64,000 nt of DNA from Collinsella sp. (GTDB lineage Bacteria; Actinomycetota; Coriobacteriia; Coriobacteriales; Coriobacteriaceae): the NCBI GenBank assembly GCA_019414055.1, contig DXMV01000018.1, forward strand, positions 84,793 through 148,792, given 5' to 3'. The position numbers and the translations under genes are program-made. The notes beneath the pieces were generated by a model, which was not told the DNA's origin, ran no database searches, and saw only the letters and a list, made by a program, of their open reading frames with translations. Of this stretch, positions 44,050-52,552 are shown in pieces. The stretch's first letter is position 1. Each line of letters opens with the position of its first letter.

Positions 44050-45473
44050 GGACCGGGGCGCGAGGTCGCGGGGGCATGCCTCTCTCCTTCGTCATCGCGC
44101 GCTACTTCGCCTACGCGTTCGCGGCGGTCGCCACGGCGTGGCTCGCCTCGTTCATGGTGCTCTCCGTGGCGATCAACGCGGGCTTCGTCTACGAGGCAAG
44201 CTGGGGGCCGGCCAATGCGCGCGAGGTCGCGGAGGGCCTGGCACGCGACGGCGTCTGCGGGCAGCAGGACGTGCCGACGGCGTACCGCTATCTCATCCTG
44301 AACAAGGACGGAAACGAGCTGATGACAGACCTCGAGGGCACGCGGCTCGAGGACGCGACGGAAATGGCCCGTACGGCACTCGCCGCGGATCCGGGCGCAG
44401 TGGAGATCGAGGGCGGTGGTTCGGGCCTCACCTACGCCGCGTTCCCGCTCAAGGGCGGCGGGGCCTGCGCACTCGTCAGCGAGTACCTGCCGCAGTGGGT
44501 CTCGCGCGACCTCGCCGGCCTGCTTCCCAACCCGCAGAACCTCATGCTCGTCGGCGCTGCGGCGGGAAGCGCGCTCGCGCTCGCGCTCGTGGCGCGCCGC
44601 GCGAGCCGCGTGATCTCGCGCAAGATGGCGCCGCTCGCGGAGGCGGCGGGGCGCGTCGGCGCGGGGGAGCTCGACTTCGCGGTCGGCAGCACCAACGTGC
44701 GCGAGGTGAACGACGTCCTCGCAGCGATGGACGCCATGCGGGCCTCCCTCGCCGAGTCGCTCGAGGCCCGCTGGGCCGCGGAGCGGGGGCAGCGCGAGCA
44801 GATGGCGTCGCTCGCCCACGACCTCAAGACGCCGCTCACCGTGCTGCGCGCCAACGCCGACTTCGTGGCGGAGGAGCTGGAAGACGAGAATGACAGCGAC
44901 CTCTCGGCCGCCGCGCGCGACATAGCCGGCGGTGTCGAAAGGCTCGACGGCTACGTGCGCCTGCTCATCGAGGCCTCGCGCGGGTCCGGCGGGGCGGAGA
45001 GGGCCCCCATACGGCCGGCCGAGCTCTGCGAGCAGGTTCTCGCCGAGGCCGCCCAGATCGCCCGGGCGCGAGGCGTGACGCTCGACGCGGCCACGGGTCC
45101 CGTTGTCGCGGGCGCGCCCGAGGCCCCGCTCGACCGAACCGCCCTGGCGCGAGCCGCCGCGAACCTCGTGGCCAACGCCGCCGAGCACGCACGCTCGCGC
45201 GTGGCGGTCTCCTGCGACGTCGCGGGCGGGCGCCTCGTCATCAAGGTGGCCGACGACGGACCGGGCTTTTCTCCCGCCGCCCTCGAACGCGGCTGCGAGC
45301 GCCTCTTCACAGACGACTCCTCCCGCTCCTCGCGCGACGGATGCCGCCACTACGGGCTCGGCCTCCACGTCGCCTCCGAGGCCGCGAGCGCCCACGGGGG
45401 CTCCGTCTCGCTCGCCAACAGCCCCTCGGGCGGCGCGGTGGCCACCATCGCGGTCCCCCTGTGCGGGATCTGA
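44037..45473 (+). CDS. Sensor histidine kinase
   Basis: 478 residues from GTG 44037; ATG 44076 is a plausible alternative. Two transmembrane helices (about 20-45 and 165-185) flank an extracellular sensor of roughly 120 residues. HAMP, then a HisKA domain with SLAHDLKTPLTVLRAN (His near 260), and an HATPase_c domain (NLVANAAEHA, DDGPGFSP, YGLGLHVA). Should phosphorylate the adjacent regulator in response to a peptide or envelope signal; the ligand is unknown. Layout resembles the CprABC-CprRK type modules of clostridia. Confidence 0.92.
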   Translation: MAALRTGARGRGGMPLSFVIARYFAYAFAAVATAWLASFMVLSVAINAGFVYEASWGPANAREVAEGLARDGVCGQQDVPTAYRYLILNKDGNELMTDLEGTRLEDATEMARTALAADPGAVEIEGGGSGLTYAAFPLKGGGACALVSEYLPQWVSRDLAGLLPNPQNLMLVGAAAGSALALALVARRASRVISRKMAPLAEAAGRVGAGELDFAVGSTNVREVNDVLAAMDAMRASLAESLEARWAAERGQREQMASLAHDLKTPLTVLRANADFVAEELEDENDSDLSAAARDIAGGVERLDGYVRLLIEASRGSGGAERAPIRPAELCEQVLAEAAQIARARGVTLDAATGPVVAGAPEAPLDRTALARAAANLVANAAEHARSRVAVSCDVAGGRLVIKVADDGPGFSPAALERGCERLFTDDSSRSSRDGCRHYGLGLHVASEAASAHGGSVSLANSPSGGAVATIAVPLCGI

Positions 45474-46042
45474 CGACTTCCTCGATGTCTACCACGACTG
45501 CGATATGTCGCTCGCCGAGGCCGCGACGAGATGGTGTTGCGGCTGCCCCGTTTTTGGTGCTTCTAGCTCAAATTTGATCTGATGTAAGGCCCGTGCCATC
45601 CTGCATGGGCCATTTCTTTTGGCAATTGCTCGACCGATTCGTGGCTTGAAACACAAATTATCGAGTTGAGGAGACATGGGGCCATACAGCGGCTCTCAGA
45701 GCGCCTGCCGTACTCCCCCGTCATTACCTCTGCGGCGTCCTCATATAGAGCCCATCCCGCTTGGTGTTTCGTTGCAACGGCCCACTTGTCCACCGATCAA
45801 GTGAACTACTGGAATAAATACAGCGACACGCTTGATCGTTACAGTCGCTATATCTGTGTAAATCGCCGCGATAAATACAGCCTGTACTCGGCTGTATACC
45901 AGCTACGCGTATGTAGATTCATATCGCGTTAATAAATCGGCTCAAGCGCGTGCAAAACGCGCAAGTAGCCGAAAAGGCGATTATCACGTAGGTAGATTTT
46001 TGGCACCCTGTTGATTAATCAAAATAAAGCAATTGCTTAAAA
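45474..46042. other. Gene-poor stretch after the ABC/two-component module
   Basis: About 570 bp. A 23 bp inverted repeat ATACAGCC-N7-GGCTGTAT (45875-45897) and several TACAG words occur at 45820-45900. A nested hairpin lies at 45939-45970. Possible frames (for example at 45678-45932) lack a convincing ribosome binding site and resemble nothing known. Composition falls back to AT-rich after about 45550. Confidence 0.55.
45586..45620 (+). terminator. Terminator of the ABC/two-component operon
   Basis: GGCCCGTGC (45588-45596) pairs with GCATGGGCC (45603-45611), one G-U, followed by ATTTCTTTT. Confidence 0.75.
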
Positions 46043-46073
46043 CAAAAAAGGTCAGGCACTAGGTGCCTGACCT
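46043..46073 (-). terminator. Terminator of tRNA-Pro
   Basis: Perfect 11 bp stem (46049-46059 with 46063-46073) and a 3-nt loop; on the - strand it is followed by a run of T. It lies 10 bp beyond the tRNA 3' end. Confidence 0.88.
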
Positions 46074-46082
46074 GCAAACTTC

Positions 46083-46159
<77 letters not shown>

Positions 46160-46201
46160 AAGCTTTTGTTTGTTGCTCTGCTCTCGCTCGCAACAGGGAG
46201 T

Positions 46202-46231
46202 ATATTAACCCGAAACTTTGGCCTTGTGCAA
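46202..46231 (-). promoter_or_regulatory. Promoter of tRNA-Pro
   Basis: On the - strand TTGCAC (46226-46231), 18 bp spacer, TAATAT (46202-46207), about 40 bp ahead of the tRNA. Confidence 0.65.
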
Positions 46232-46239
46232 GAACTTTT

Positions 46240-47451
46240 TTAATTATTTTTGAGCAAGTCCAAAATTGTATCTGCGAGCTGGGGTTTTGTTAGCACGGGA
46301 AGTTCCTGCGTCCCTGCTGTGCTAACAATCCAGGCCTTATTGGTGTCGGTTCCAAAGCCCGAATCGGCGCGCGTGACATCGTTGGCGATGATCGCATCGC
46401 AACCCTTACGGGCCAATTTACGCTCAGCGTACTCCACGACGTTATCGGTCTCGGCTGCAAAGCCGATCACGCACCGCTCTCCCTTTTGGCACGAAAGCTC
46501 GGCCAAAATATCAACGGTCTCGACGAGCTCGATGCGATTCAAGCGTTCATTAGCCTTTTTGAGCTTGTGGTCCGCAGGGGCCGCGGGCGTGTAGTCGGCG
46601 ACGGCTGCCGCGCAAATGGCAGCGTCGGCCGTCTGGAAGGCGTTTAACGCCGCCTGCAGCATCTCTGCGGCGGTCTGCACGCGCACGCACTCTACGCCGT
46701 GGGGAACGTCGAGCGATGTCGGTCCCAGCACGAGCGTGACGGCGGCACCGCGACGTGCGGCCTCCCCCGCCAGGGCGATACCCATCTTGCCCGAAGAACG
46801 GTTGCCAATGAAGCGCACGGGGTCGATCGGCTCATGCGTGGGGCCGGCAGTGATGACGATGCGCTTGCCTGCGAGGTCCTGGGGCGCGGGGTTGAATACC
46901 TCGCAGATGGCCTCAACGATGTCCTCGGGCTCGCTCATGCGTCCCGTGTCCACGTCGCCGCAGGCAAGGTAGCCGCTGCCGGGTCCCACCACATGGACGC
47001 CACGGTCGCGCAGCGTGGCCATATTGGCCTGCGTCGCCGGCGCCTTCCACATGCCATTGTTCATGGCCGGCGCGATCACAATGGGTCGCGGCGTGGCGAG
47101 CAGCGTGGTGGAGATGAGGTCGTCGGCGATGCCGTTGGCCATCTTGGCGATGATATTGGCCGTCGCGGGCGCCACGACCACCAGATCGGGCTCCTGAGCC
47201 AGTGAAATGTGGTGGATGGGGTCGGAGGGGTCGTCGAACAGTCCCACGGCGACGGGCTCGTTGGTGAGTGCACGGAAGGTAAGCGGCCCCACAAACTCGG
47301 TGGCATGCTCGCTCATAACGACCTTGACGCGCGCGCCGCGCTTTTGCAGCAGGCGCACGATATTGCACGACTTATAGGCGGCGATCCCGCCGGTAATACC
47401 CAGCAGGATCGTTTTTCCCTCAAGTTGCATTGAATTGTTGGGCGCCGCCAT
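46240..47451 (-). CDS. coaBC: Bifunctional phosphopantothenoylcysteine decarboxylase/phosphopantothenate-cysteine ligase
   Basis: 403 residues from ATG 47451 behind AAGGAAG. The N-terminal flavoprotein CoaC domain shows GITGGIAAYKS, the active-site His in DPIHHISLA, and APAMNNGMW. The C-terminal CoaB domain has GPTHEPIDPVRFIGNRSSGKMG and ends with the substrate-binding Lys region. Two consecutive steps of coenzyme A synthesis. Last protein gene of the long - strand run, 4 bp after the zinc-ribbon gene. Confidence 0.95.
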   Translation of the reverse strand: MAAPNNSMQLEGKTILLGITGGIAAYKSCNIVRLLQKRGARVKVVMSEHATEFVGPLTFRALTNEPVAVGLFDDPSDPIHHISLAQEPDLVVVAPATANIIAKMANGIADDLISTTLLATPRPIVIAPAMNNGMWKAPATQANMATLRDRGVHVVGPGSGYLACGDVDTGRMSEPEDIVEAICEVFNPAPQDLAGKRIVITAGPTHEPIDPVRFIGNRSSGKMGIALAGEAARRGAAVTLVLGPTSLDVPHGVECVRVQTAAEMLQAALNAFQTADAAICAAAVADYTPAAPADHKLKKANERLNRIELVETVDILAELSCQKGERCVIGFAAETDNVVEYAERKLARKGCDAIIANDVTRADSGFGTDTNKAWIVSTAGTQELPVLTKPQLADTILDLLKNN

Positions 47452-47454
47452 CGT

Positions 47455-48174
47455 TTACGCTTCCTTGCTCGGGAGCACCAGCAGGCGGTGGCAGTACGGG
47501 CAGTGCGTAATCTCGCTACCGTCGTGGTTGAGGTCGCTCATGGACGATGCCTGCAGCGCGGTGTGGCAGACCGTGGGGATGTTACCCTGGATGGTCTCGA
47601 CAGCCAGGCCGCGGAACTGCTTGAGCAGGCGCTCGTAGTCGGTGAGCACGTCGGTCGGCAGCGTAGCGGCAAGGGCGGTGCGCTCCTTGGTGGCGGCGTC
47701 AATCTGAGCCTGCAGGTCGGCGGCCTTGGCGCGGGCGGCCTTGGTATCGGCCTTCACGCCCTCCTCGAACTTGGCGATGATGGCCTGCGCGCGAGTCTCG
47801 CGGTCGAGCGCCTCCTTATGGGCGACGACGACATCCTTGCGGGTGTGCTCGATCTTGTCCAGACGCTTTGCCAGGGTGGCGAGTTCATTCTCCAGGTCCT
47901 GAACCTCGCGGTAGTCGGAACCATCGACGTGACGCTTCTTGGCAGCCTCGATGGCGTTGTTGGTCTGAATCTCGGTGGTGTTGAGATCGTCGAGCTCAAT
48001 GTCCAGATCCTTGCGCTGAGCGTAGAGCTTGGTCATCTCGGACTTGAGCTTCACATAGGTCTTGCGTTTGGAAGCGAGCTCCTTGAGCTCCGGCATATTG
48101 GCAAGTTCGCTCTTGTTGCGGGCGAGCTCCAAATCGATCTGTTGCAGCTTGAGTAGCGTAGCGCCGGCGCTCAT
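47455..48174 (-). CDS. Coiled-coil protein with C4-type zinc ribbon
   Basis: 239 residues from ATG 48174 behind AAAAGGAGAG. Nearly all coiled coil (residues 5-200, LKLQQIDLELARNKSEL onward), ending in a short zinc-ribbon region in which only HCPYCHRLL is obvious. A second CxxC is reduced to a lone Cys in VCHTAL, so metal binding may be incomplete. Matches the CT398/YbgI-neighbour family often encoded beside Nif3-like genes. Function unknown. Its start overlaps the nif3-like stop (ATGA). Confidence 0.82.
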   Translation of the reverse strand: MSAGATLLKLQQIDLELARNKSELANMPELKELASKRKTYVKLKSEMTKLYAQRKDLDIELDDLNTTEIQTNNAIEAAKKRHVDGSDYREVQDLENELATLAKRLDKIEHTRKDVVVAHKEALDRETRAQAIIAKFEEGVKADTKAARAKAADLQAQIDAATKERTALAATLPTDVLTDYERLLKQFRGLAVETIQGNIPTVCHTALQASSMSDLNHDGSEITHCPYCHRLLVLPSKEA

Positions 48175-48980
48175 AAGTTCTCTCCTTTTGTCACAGTCCA
48201 CCATTGGCAAGGGTTCAGTATTTTAATCGTATGACGGGGGTCGACCCCGGCGTCAACTGCAGAGTTCATCAAGATATCCACGAACGGCTCTTCGGAGCGG
48301 TCGTGGCCGAGTAGTATCACGCCCAGGCCACGCAAGGCAAGGTCCTGCGCCACGTGGTAGCCAGCTTCTCCAGTCACAATAACATCTGCGCCTGCGGCGA
48401 TGGCAAGCTCACCAAAATCGCCGAGGGAGCCGCCCAGAATGGCAACGGTGCGGCACGGGTGCTCGGCTTCGCCCCATACGCGCGGGTCACTGCCATAGGT
48501 CGTGGCGGCACGATTGGCGAGATCGCGCAGGTTGCAGGCGTCATGGAGGGTCGCAAGTGCGCCCAGACCGGTGAGCTCAGGCTCGTCCACATGCTCCAGC
48601 GAGCTCATAGGCTCTGCGCCCAGCAAATCGCTCAGGCGAACGCGCGCTTCGTGCGAGCGGTCCAGGTTGGTGTGAAGCGAGATGATGCTCACGCCGCAAC
48701 GAGCCGCTTCGTACAGCGCAGCGCTGCACTGGGGACGTGCGGAATCGGCCGGACAAAAGGCCTCGGGCGCCTTGATATAGATGGGATGATGAGTCAGCAG
48801 CACGTTGGCGCCCGCCTCGAGAGCGCGGTGCACGTTGGCCTCGGTCGCGTCGAGTGCGCAGGCAACACCGGTGATCTTTGCAGCGGGATCTCCCACAGAT
48901 AGCCCAAGATGATCCCAGCCCTCGGCGTCCGCCTTGGGGTAGCGCGCCAGCAGCGCACGTTCAAGCTCGGAGACAATCAT
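48171..48980 (-). CDS. Nif3-like dinuclear metal-centre protein
   Basis: 269 residues. Nif3/YbgI/YqfO pattern: WDHLGLSVGD, LLTHHPIYIKAP with paired His, and near the C-terminus ADVIVTGEAGYHVAQDLALRGLGVILLGH. The His/Glu/Asp ligands for two metals are present. Lacks the extra PII-like domain of longer Gram-positive members. Some relatives are described as GTP cyclohydrolase I type 2, but the true role is open. Overlaps the cysteine desulfurase gene by 4 bp. Confidence 0.9.
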   Translation of the reverse strand: MIVSELERALLARYPKADAEGWDHLGLSVGDPAAKITGVACALDATEANVHRALEAGANVLLTHHPIYIKAPEAFCPADSARPQCSAALYEAARCGVSIISLHTNLDRSHEARVRLSDLLGAEPMSSLEHVDEPELTGLGALATLHDACNLRDLANRAATTYGSDPRVWGEAEHPCRTVAILGGSLGDFGELAIAAGADVIVTGEAGYHVAQDLALRGLGVILLGHDRSEEPFVDILMNSAVDAGVDPRHTIKILNPCQWWTVTKGENL

Positions 48981-50155
48981 GCGGCACCTACGATCGAGAG
49001 CAGCGCACTTGCAAAGTCGTCCAGATCGCTCGGATCCACGCGGTCATCGAAGGAAATGCGCAGTGCGCCCAGTGCCTGCTCGCGACCAATGCCCATGGCG
49101 CTGAGCACGTGGCTCGGGTCCATGTTGCCGCTCGAGCAAGCCGATCCGGCCGAAACCTCAAAGCCGGCGGCATCGAGCTTGATGATGAGCTCCTCGGAGT
49201 CCATGCCGTCGACGTAGATTGAAACCATACCTGGCAGACGATCGGCCTGCGCGTAGTCGCCCATCGTGGCGTGAATGCGAGGATGGGCCGTAAGCGTGGC
49301 GTAGAGCTTATCGGACAAGGTCTGCAGTTCCGCGCGCTCCTGGGCCACGTGGGGCGCCAGCGTACTGGCGGCAGCGGCAAAAGCCAACTGCGTGCGCAGA
49401 TCCTGCGTACCGGCGCGACGGCCGGCCTCCTGTCCACCGCCAAAGATGCGGGGGCGCAGCGGCGTGCGGGTCTTTACGTAGAGCGCGCCGGATGCCACGG
49501 GGCCGCCAATCTTGTGGGCGGCAACGGACATGGCGTCGACGCCCAGCTCGGCGGCATCGAGCGGAATGTGCAGATAGCCCTGGATGGCATCGGTATGGAA
49601 CAGGGCGCCCACGGTATGCGCGGCGGCGGCAAGCTCGCGGATGGGCTGCACCACACCGGTCTCGTTGTTGGCGACCATAATGCTCACGAGCGCCACGTCG
49701 TCGCCGAGCAGCTCGACAAGCGTGGCAGGCTCAACGTAGCCCGCGCGGCAGGGCTGCACCAGGTCGACGGTAAAGCCGGCGGCACGCAGCAGCGGCAGGT
49801 TGTCCAGAATCGAATCATGCTCGATGGCAGATACGATCACACGGTTACGCTTGCGATCGCGCTGACGAGCGCCCTCGGCAAGACCGAGCAGCGCCAGCTG
49901 GTTAGCCTCGGTGCCGCCGTTGGTAAGGATGATCTCGGACGGGCGAACGCGTACGCCAAAGCTACGGGCGATCTCGCGACGGGCGACTTCCAGGCGTGCG
50001 GCGGCCTTGCGGCCGAGCGAGTGCAGCGAGTTGGGGTTGACGCCGGCAAGCTCGCTGTCGTCGTACTCGCGCTGCGCAAGGAGCGCCTCGGCGCGCATGG
50101 GCGTCGAGGCGGCATAGTCAAGATTCACGGGTATGCGGTTTTGACCTGCGGTCAT
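48977..50155 (-). CDS. Cysteine desulfurase (NifS/IscS family)
   Basis: 392 residues from ATG 50155; its CAGGAGG lies inside the end of rpe. PLP enzyme: NLDYAASTPM, TNGGTEANQLAL, the PLP Lys in AAHKIGGP, and the mobile catalytic Cys in SAGSACSSGNMDPSHV. The long active-site loop is NifS/IscS-like (group I). Supplies sulfur for Fe-S clusters or tRNA thiolation. No iscU or mnmA is adjacent, so its partner is unknown. Confidence 0.92.
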   Translation of the reverse strand: MTAGQNRIPVNLDYAASTPMRAEALLAQREYDDSELAGVNPNSLHSLGRKAAARLEVARREIARSFGVRVRPSEIILTNGGTEANQLALLGLAEGARQRDRKRNRVIVSAIEHDSILDNLPLLRAAGFTVDLVQPCRAGYVEPATLVELLGDDVALVSIMVANNETGVVQPIRELAAAAHTVGALFHTDAIQGYLHIPLDAAELGVDAMSVAAHKIGGPVASGALYVKTRTPLRPRIFGGGQEAGRRAGTQDLRTQLAFAAAASTLAPHVAQERAELQTLSDKLYATLTAHPRIHATMGDYAQADRLPGMVSIYVDGMDSEELIIKLDAAGFEVSAGSACSSGNMDPSHVLSAMGIGREQALGALRISFDDRVDPSDLDDFASALLSIVGAA

Positions 50156-50161
50156 AAGGGT

Positions 50162-50833
50162 TTATGCCTCCTGTGCGGCCTCGTTGCCCAGCTTCTGCAG
50201 CAGCGCAACCTCGGCGGCGGGATCTTCGGACTTAAATACGGCGGAGCCGGCTACGAGCACGTTGGCGCCGGCCTTGACGACCTCGGCGATGTTCTTGGAA
50301 GAGATACCGCCATCGACCTCGATCAGGGGCGAAACGCCGTGGCGCTCACACATGGCCGTAAGCTCGTGCAGTTTGGCAATAGTACCAGGGATAAAGCTCT
50401 GGCCGCCAAAGCCGGGGTTCACGCTCATGAGCAGCACCATGTCGACAACGTCGATGATGCTCTCGAGTACGCACACGGGGGTAGCGGGGTTGAGCACTAC
50501 GCCGGCCTTGACGCCGCGCTGCTGCAGATGGGTAAGCGTGCGGTGCAGGTGCGTGGAGGCCTCGTAATGCACGGTGATCATATCGGCACCGGCGTCGGCG
50601 TACCAATCGACCGTCTCGTCGGGGTTCGACACCATCAGGTGCGCGTCGACCGGTACGTCGGTGGAGCGCTTGACGGCCTTGAGGATATCGACGCCAAAGG
50701 TGAGGTTGCCGGTAAAATGACCGTCCATAACGTCAAAGTGCACGTAGTCGGCGCCGGCGATCTTGTCGAGCTCGCCTTTCAGGTTGGCCATGTCGGCCGA
50801 GAGGACGGACGGAGCGATTTTGATGGAACCCAT
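50162..50833 (-). CDS. rpe: Ribulose-phosphate 3-epimerase
   Basis: 223 residues from ATG 50833. TIM barrel with APSVLSADMANL, HFDVMDGHFTGNLTFG, VNPGFGGQSF and the second catalytic Asp in EVDGGI. Interconverts ribulose-5-P and xylulose-5-P in the pentose phosphate pathway. In Firmicutes rpe usually sits with rsgA and prkC; here it is between gpsA and a cysteine desulfurase gene. Confidence 0.96.
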   Translation of the reverse strand: MGSIKIAPSVLSADMANLKGELDKIAGADYVHFDVMDGHFTGNLTFGVDILKAVKRSTDVPVDAHLMVSNPDETVDWYADAGADMITVHYEASTHLHRTLTHLQQRGVKAGVVLNPATPVCVLESIIDVVDMVLLMSVNPGFGGQSFIPGTIAKLHELTAMCERHGVSPLIEVDGGISSKNIAEVVKAGANVLVAGSAVFKSEDPAAEVALLQKLGNEAAQEA

Positions 50834-50851
50834 GGTAGTAGCCTTTCTGCG

Positions 50852-51859
50852 CTAGTCGGTGAGTCCGTAGAACTCTTGGGAGGGTACGCGGTCGGTAAGA
50901 ATCTCGAGCGCCCTATCCAAAGTAACACCGTTGTAGAGCGTTTGCTCCACGGCAAAGGTGAGCGGAATGTCTACGCCCAGTGAACGGGCGAGCTCGCTCA
51001 CGCTGCGGGCCGCGACGGCGCCCTCGACCACCATATGTGTTCGCGTCTGGTACTCGTCGAGCGAAACGCCGTGGGCAAACTCGTAGCCAAAGGTGCGGTT
51101 GCGCGAATGCTCCGAAGTGCAGGTGGCGATAAGGTCGCCCATGCCGGCGAGTCCCATGCAGGTCATGGCCTGACCGCCGCGGGCGTGTACCAGGCGGCTG
51201 ATCTCGGCCAGACCGCGCGTCATGATGAGGGCAAGCGTGTTGTCGCCCGCACCGGTGCCGGCAGAGATGCCGCATACGATAGCGATGACGTTTTTCATGG
51301 CGCCGCAAACCTCGACGCCTGTCATATCCTGCGACAGGTAGATGCGGAAGGCCGTGGAAAGCAGCAACTCCTTAAAGGTCTCCCCCACCTGCTGGTCCTC
51401 GCTGGCGATGACAGCGGCCGAAAGCCCGCCGCGGCAGACTTCCTCAGCATGGTTGGGACCCGAAAGCGCCGCCACGCGAGATTCGTTGCCGATCTCGCTG
51501 GCGATAACCTCGCTCATGAGCAGGCCGGACTCGGGCTCGATGCCCTTAGTGAGGCAGAGCACCGGGGCGTCGTCGGCGATGAACGGCGCCGCCTGGTGGC
51601 AGACGTCGCGCAGGTGTGTCGAAGGCACGGCAAAGATGATGGCCTCGGCGCCGTCGAGCGCCTGGGTCATATCCGACGTGGCAACAACATTGGTCGGAAG
51701 TTCATAGTTCACTAGGTAGCGAGGATTACGGTGCTCGCCGTTAATGCCGGCGGCCGTCTGCTCACTATGGGCCCACATGGTCACGCGCTCGGCTCGCGCG
51801 GCGGCAAGGCCGGCGACGGCAGTTCCCCAGGAGCCAGAGCCAATCAGCGCAACATTCAT
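50852..51859 (-). CDS. gpsA: Glycerol-3-phosphate dehydrogenase [NAD(P)+]
   Basis: 335 residues from ATG 51859. Rossmann motif GSGSWGTAVAGLAA, CLTKGIEP, and the catalytic-region GAMKNVIAIVCGI followed by GLAGMGDLIATCTS. Makes sn-glycerol-3-phosphate for phospholipids. Ten bp downstream of plsY, the next enzyme in phosphatidic acid synthesis; the der-plsY-gpsA order is widely conserved. Confidence 0.96.
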   Translation of the reverse strand: MNVALIGSGSWGTAVAGLAAARAERVTMWAHSEQTAAGINGEHRNPRYLVNYELPTNVVATSDMTQALDGAEAIIFAVPSTHLRDVCHQAAPFIADDAPVLCLTKGIEPESGLLMSEVIASEIGNESRVAALSGPNHAEEVCRGGLSAAVIASEDQQVGETFKELLLSTAFRIYLSQDMTGVEVCGAMKNVIAIVCGISAGTGAGDNTLALIMTRGLAEISRLVHARGGQAMTCMGLAGMGDLIATCTSEHSRNRTFGYEFAHGVSLDEYQTRTHMVVEGAVAARSVSELARSLGVDIPLTFAVEQTLYNGVTLDRALEILTDRVPSQEFYGLTD

Positions 51860-51868
51860 GACTCTCTC

Positions 51869-52552
51869 CTACTTATCGTCGGGCTCGGTGACGCGCTTGG
51901 TAAACGAGAGCTTGGACTCCTTACCCGTCATGAGCTTTTTGATGTTCGCGCGATGGGCCCACACCACGGTGATGCCGATCATCGCCATGCAAAACTTGAG
52001 ACCTAGGCTGCTGTACGGAAAGACCGCACAAGCGGCGATGGGAAGGCCGATGGCGGCGGCAAGCGAGCCCACCGACACGTACTTGGTAATGGCGACGGCT
52101 ACGATAAACATGCCCAGCAGCGACAGGCCAATGGGCCAGTACCAGGCAAGGATAACCCCCAGACCGACCGCGATGCCCTTGCCGCCGTGGAAGTTGAGGT
52201 AGGGCGAGAAGATGTGGCCCCATACGGCTGCCAGGCAGATGACGCCGAGCATCCAGTCGCCGGGGGCTCCAGGCGCCAGGATGTTCGGCGGAAAACCATA
52301 GCCCAGATCGGCGATGAGCGGGCGGGCGATGAGGACACAGATGGCGCCCTTCAGGCAGTCGAGCAGCAGCGTGAGTGCAGCGACCTTGGGGCCGGCCACG
52401 CGCAGCGCATTGGTGGTGCCGATGTTGCCGGAGCCCGCCTTGCGAATGTCCGTGTGGTTGAACACGCGGCCCAGGATCAGGCCAAACGGAATCGCTCCGA
52501 TAAAGAACGAGACCACGGCGCAGATGGCGGTCAGCAGAATCGGATTATGCAT
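51869..52552 (-). CDS. plsY: Acyl-phosphate glycerol-3-phosphate acyltransferase
   Basis: 227 residues from ATG 52552 behind GAAGGAG. Five membrane helices and the PlsY motifs GSGNIGTTNALR, LLDCLKGAICV and LNFHGGKGIAVGLG. Acylates glycerol-3-phosphate with acyl-phosphate to lysophosphatidate. Overlaps der by 8 bp. With gpsA next door and plsC at 56237, most of phosphatidic acid synthesis is in this run. Confidence 0.95.
   Translation of the reverse strand: MHNPILLTAICAVVSFFIGAIPFGLILGRVFNHTDIRKAGSGNIGTTNALRVAGPKVAALTLLLDCLKGAICVLIARPLIADLGYGFPPNILAPGAPGDWMLGVICLAAVWGHIFSPYLNFHGGKGIAVGLGVILAWYWPIGLSLLGMFIVAVAITKYVSVGSLAAAIGLPIAACAVFPYSSLGLKFCMAMIGITVVWAHRANIKKLMTGKESKLSFTKRVTEPDDK

Noticed and set aside
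40917..45473. Complete lantibiotic biosynthesis cluster
   Set aside because: No LanB/LanC/LanM, precursor peptide or LanT/LanP; only protection and regulation genes are present.
45666..45932. 88-codon frame after the two-component system
   Set aside because: It overlaps the gene-poor stretch, lacks a ribosome binding site at any ATG, and its tail simply translates the TACAG-rich repeats.
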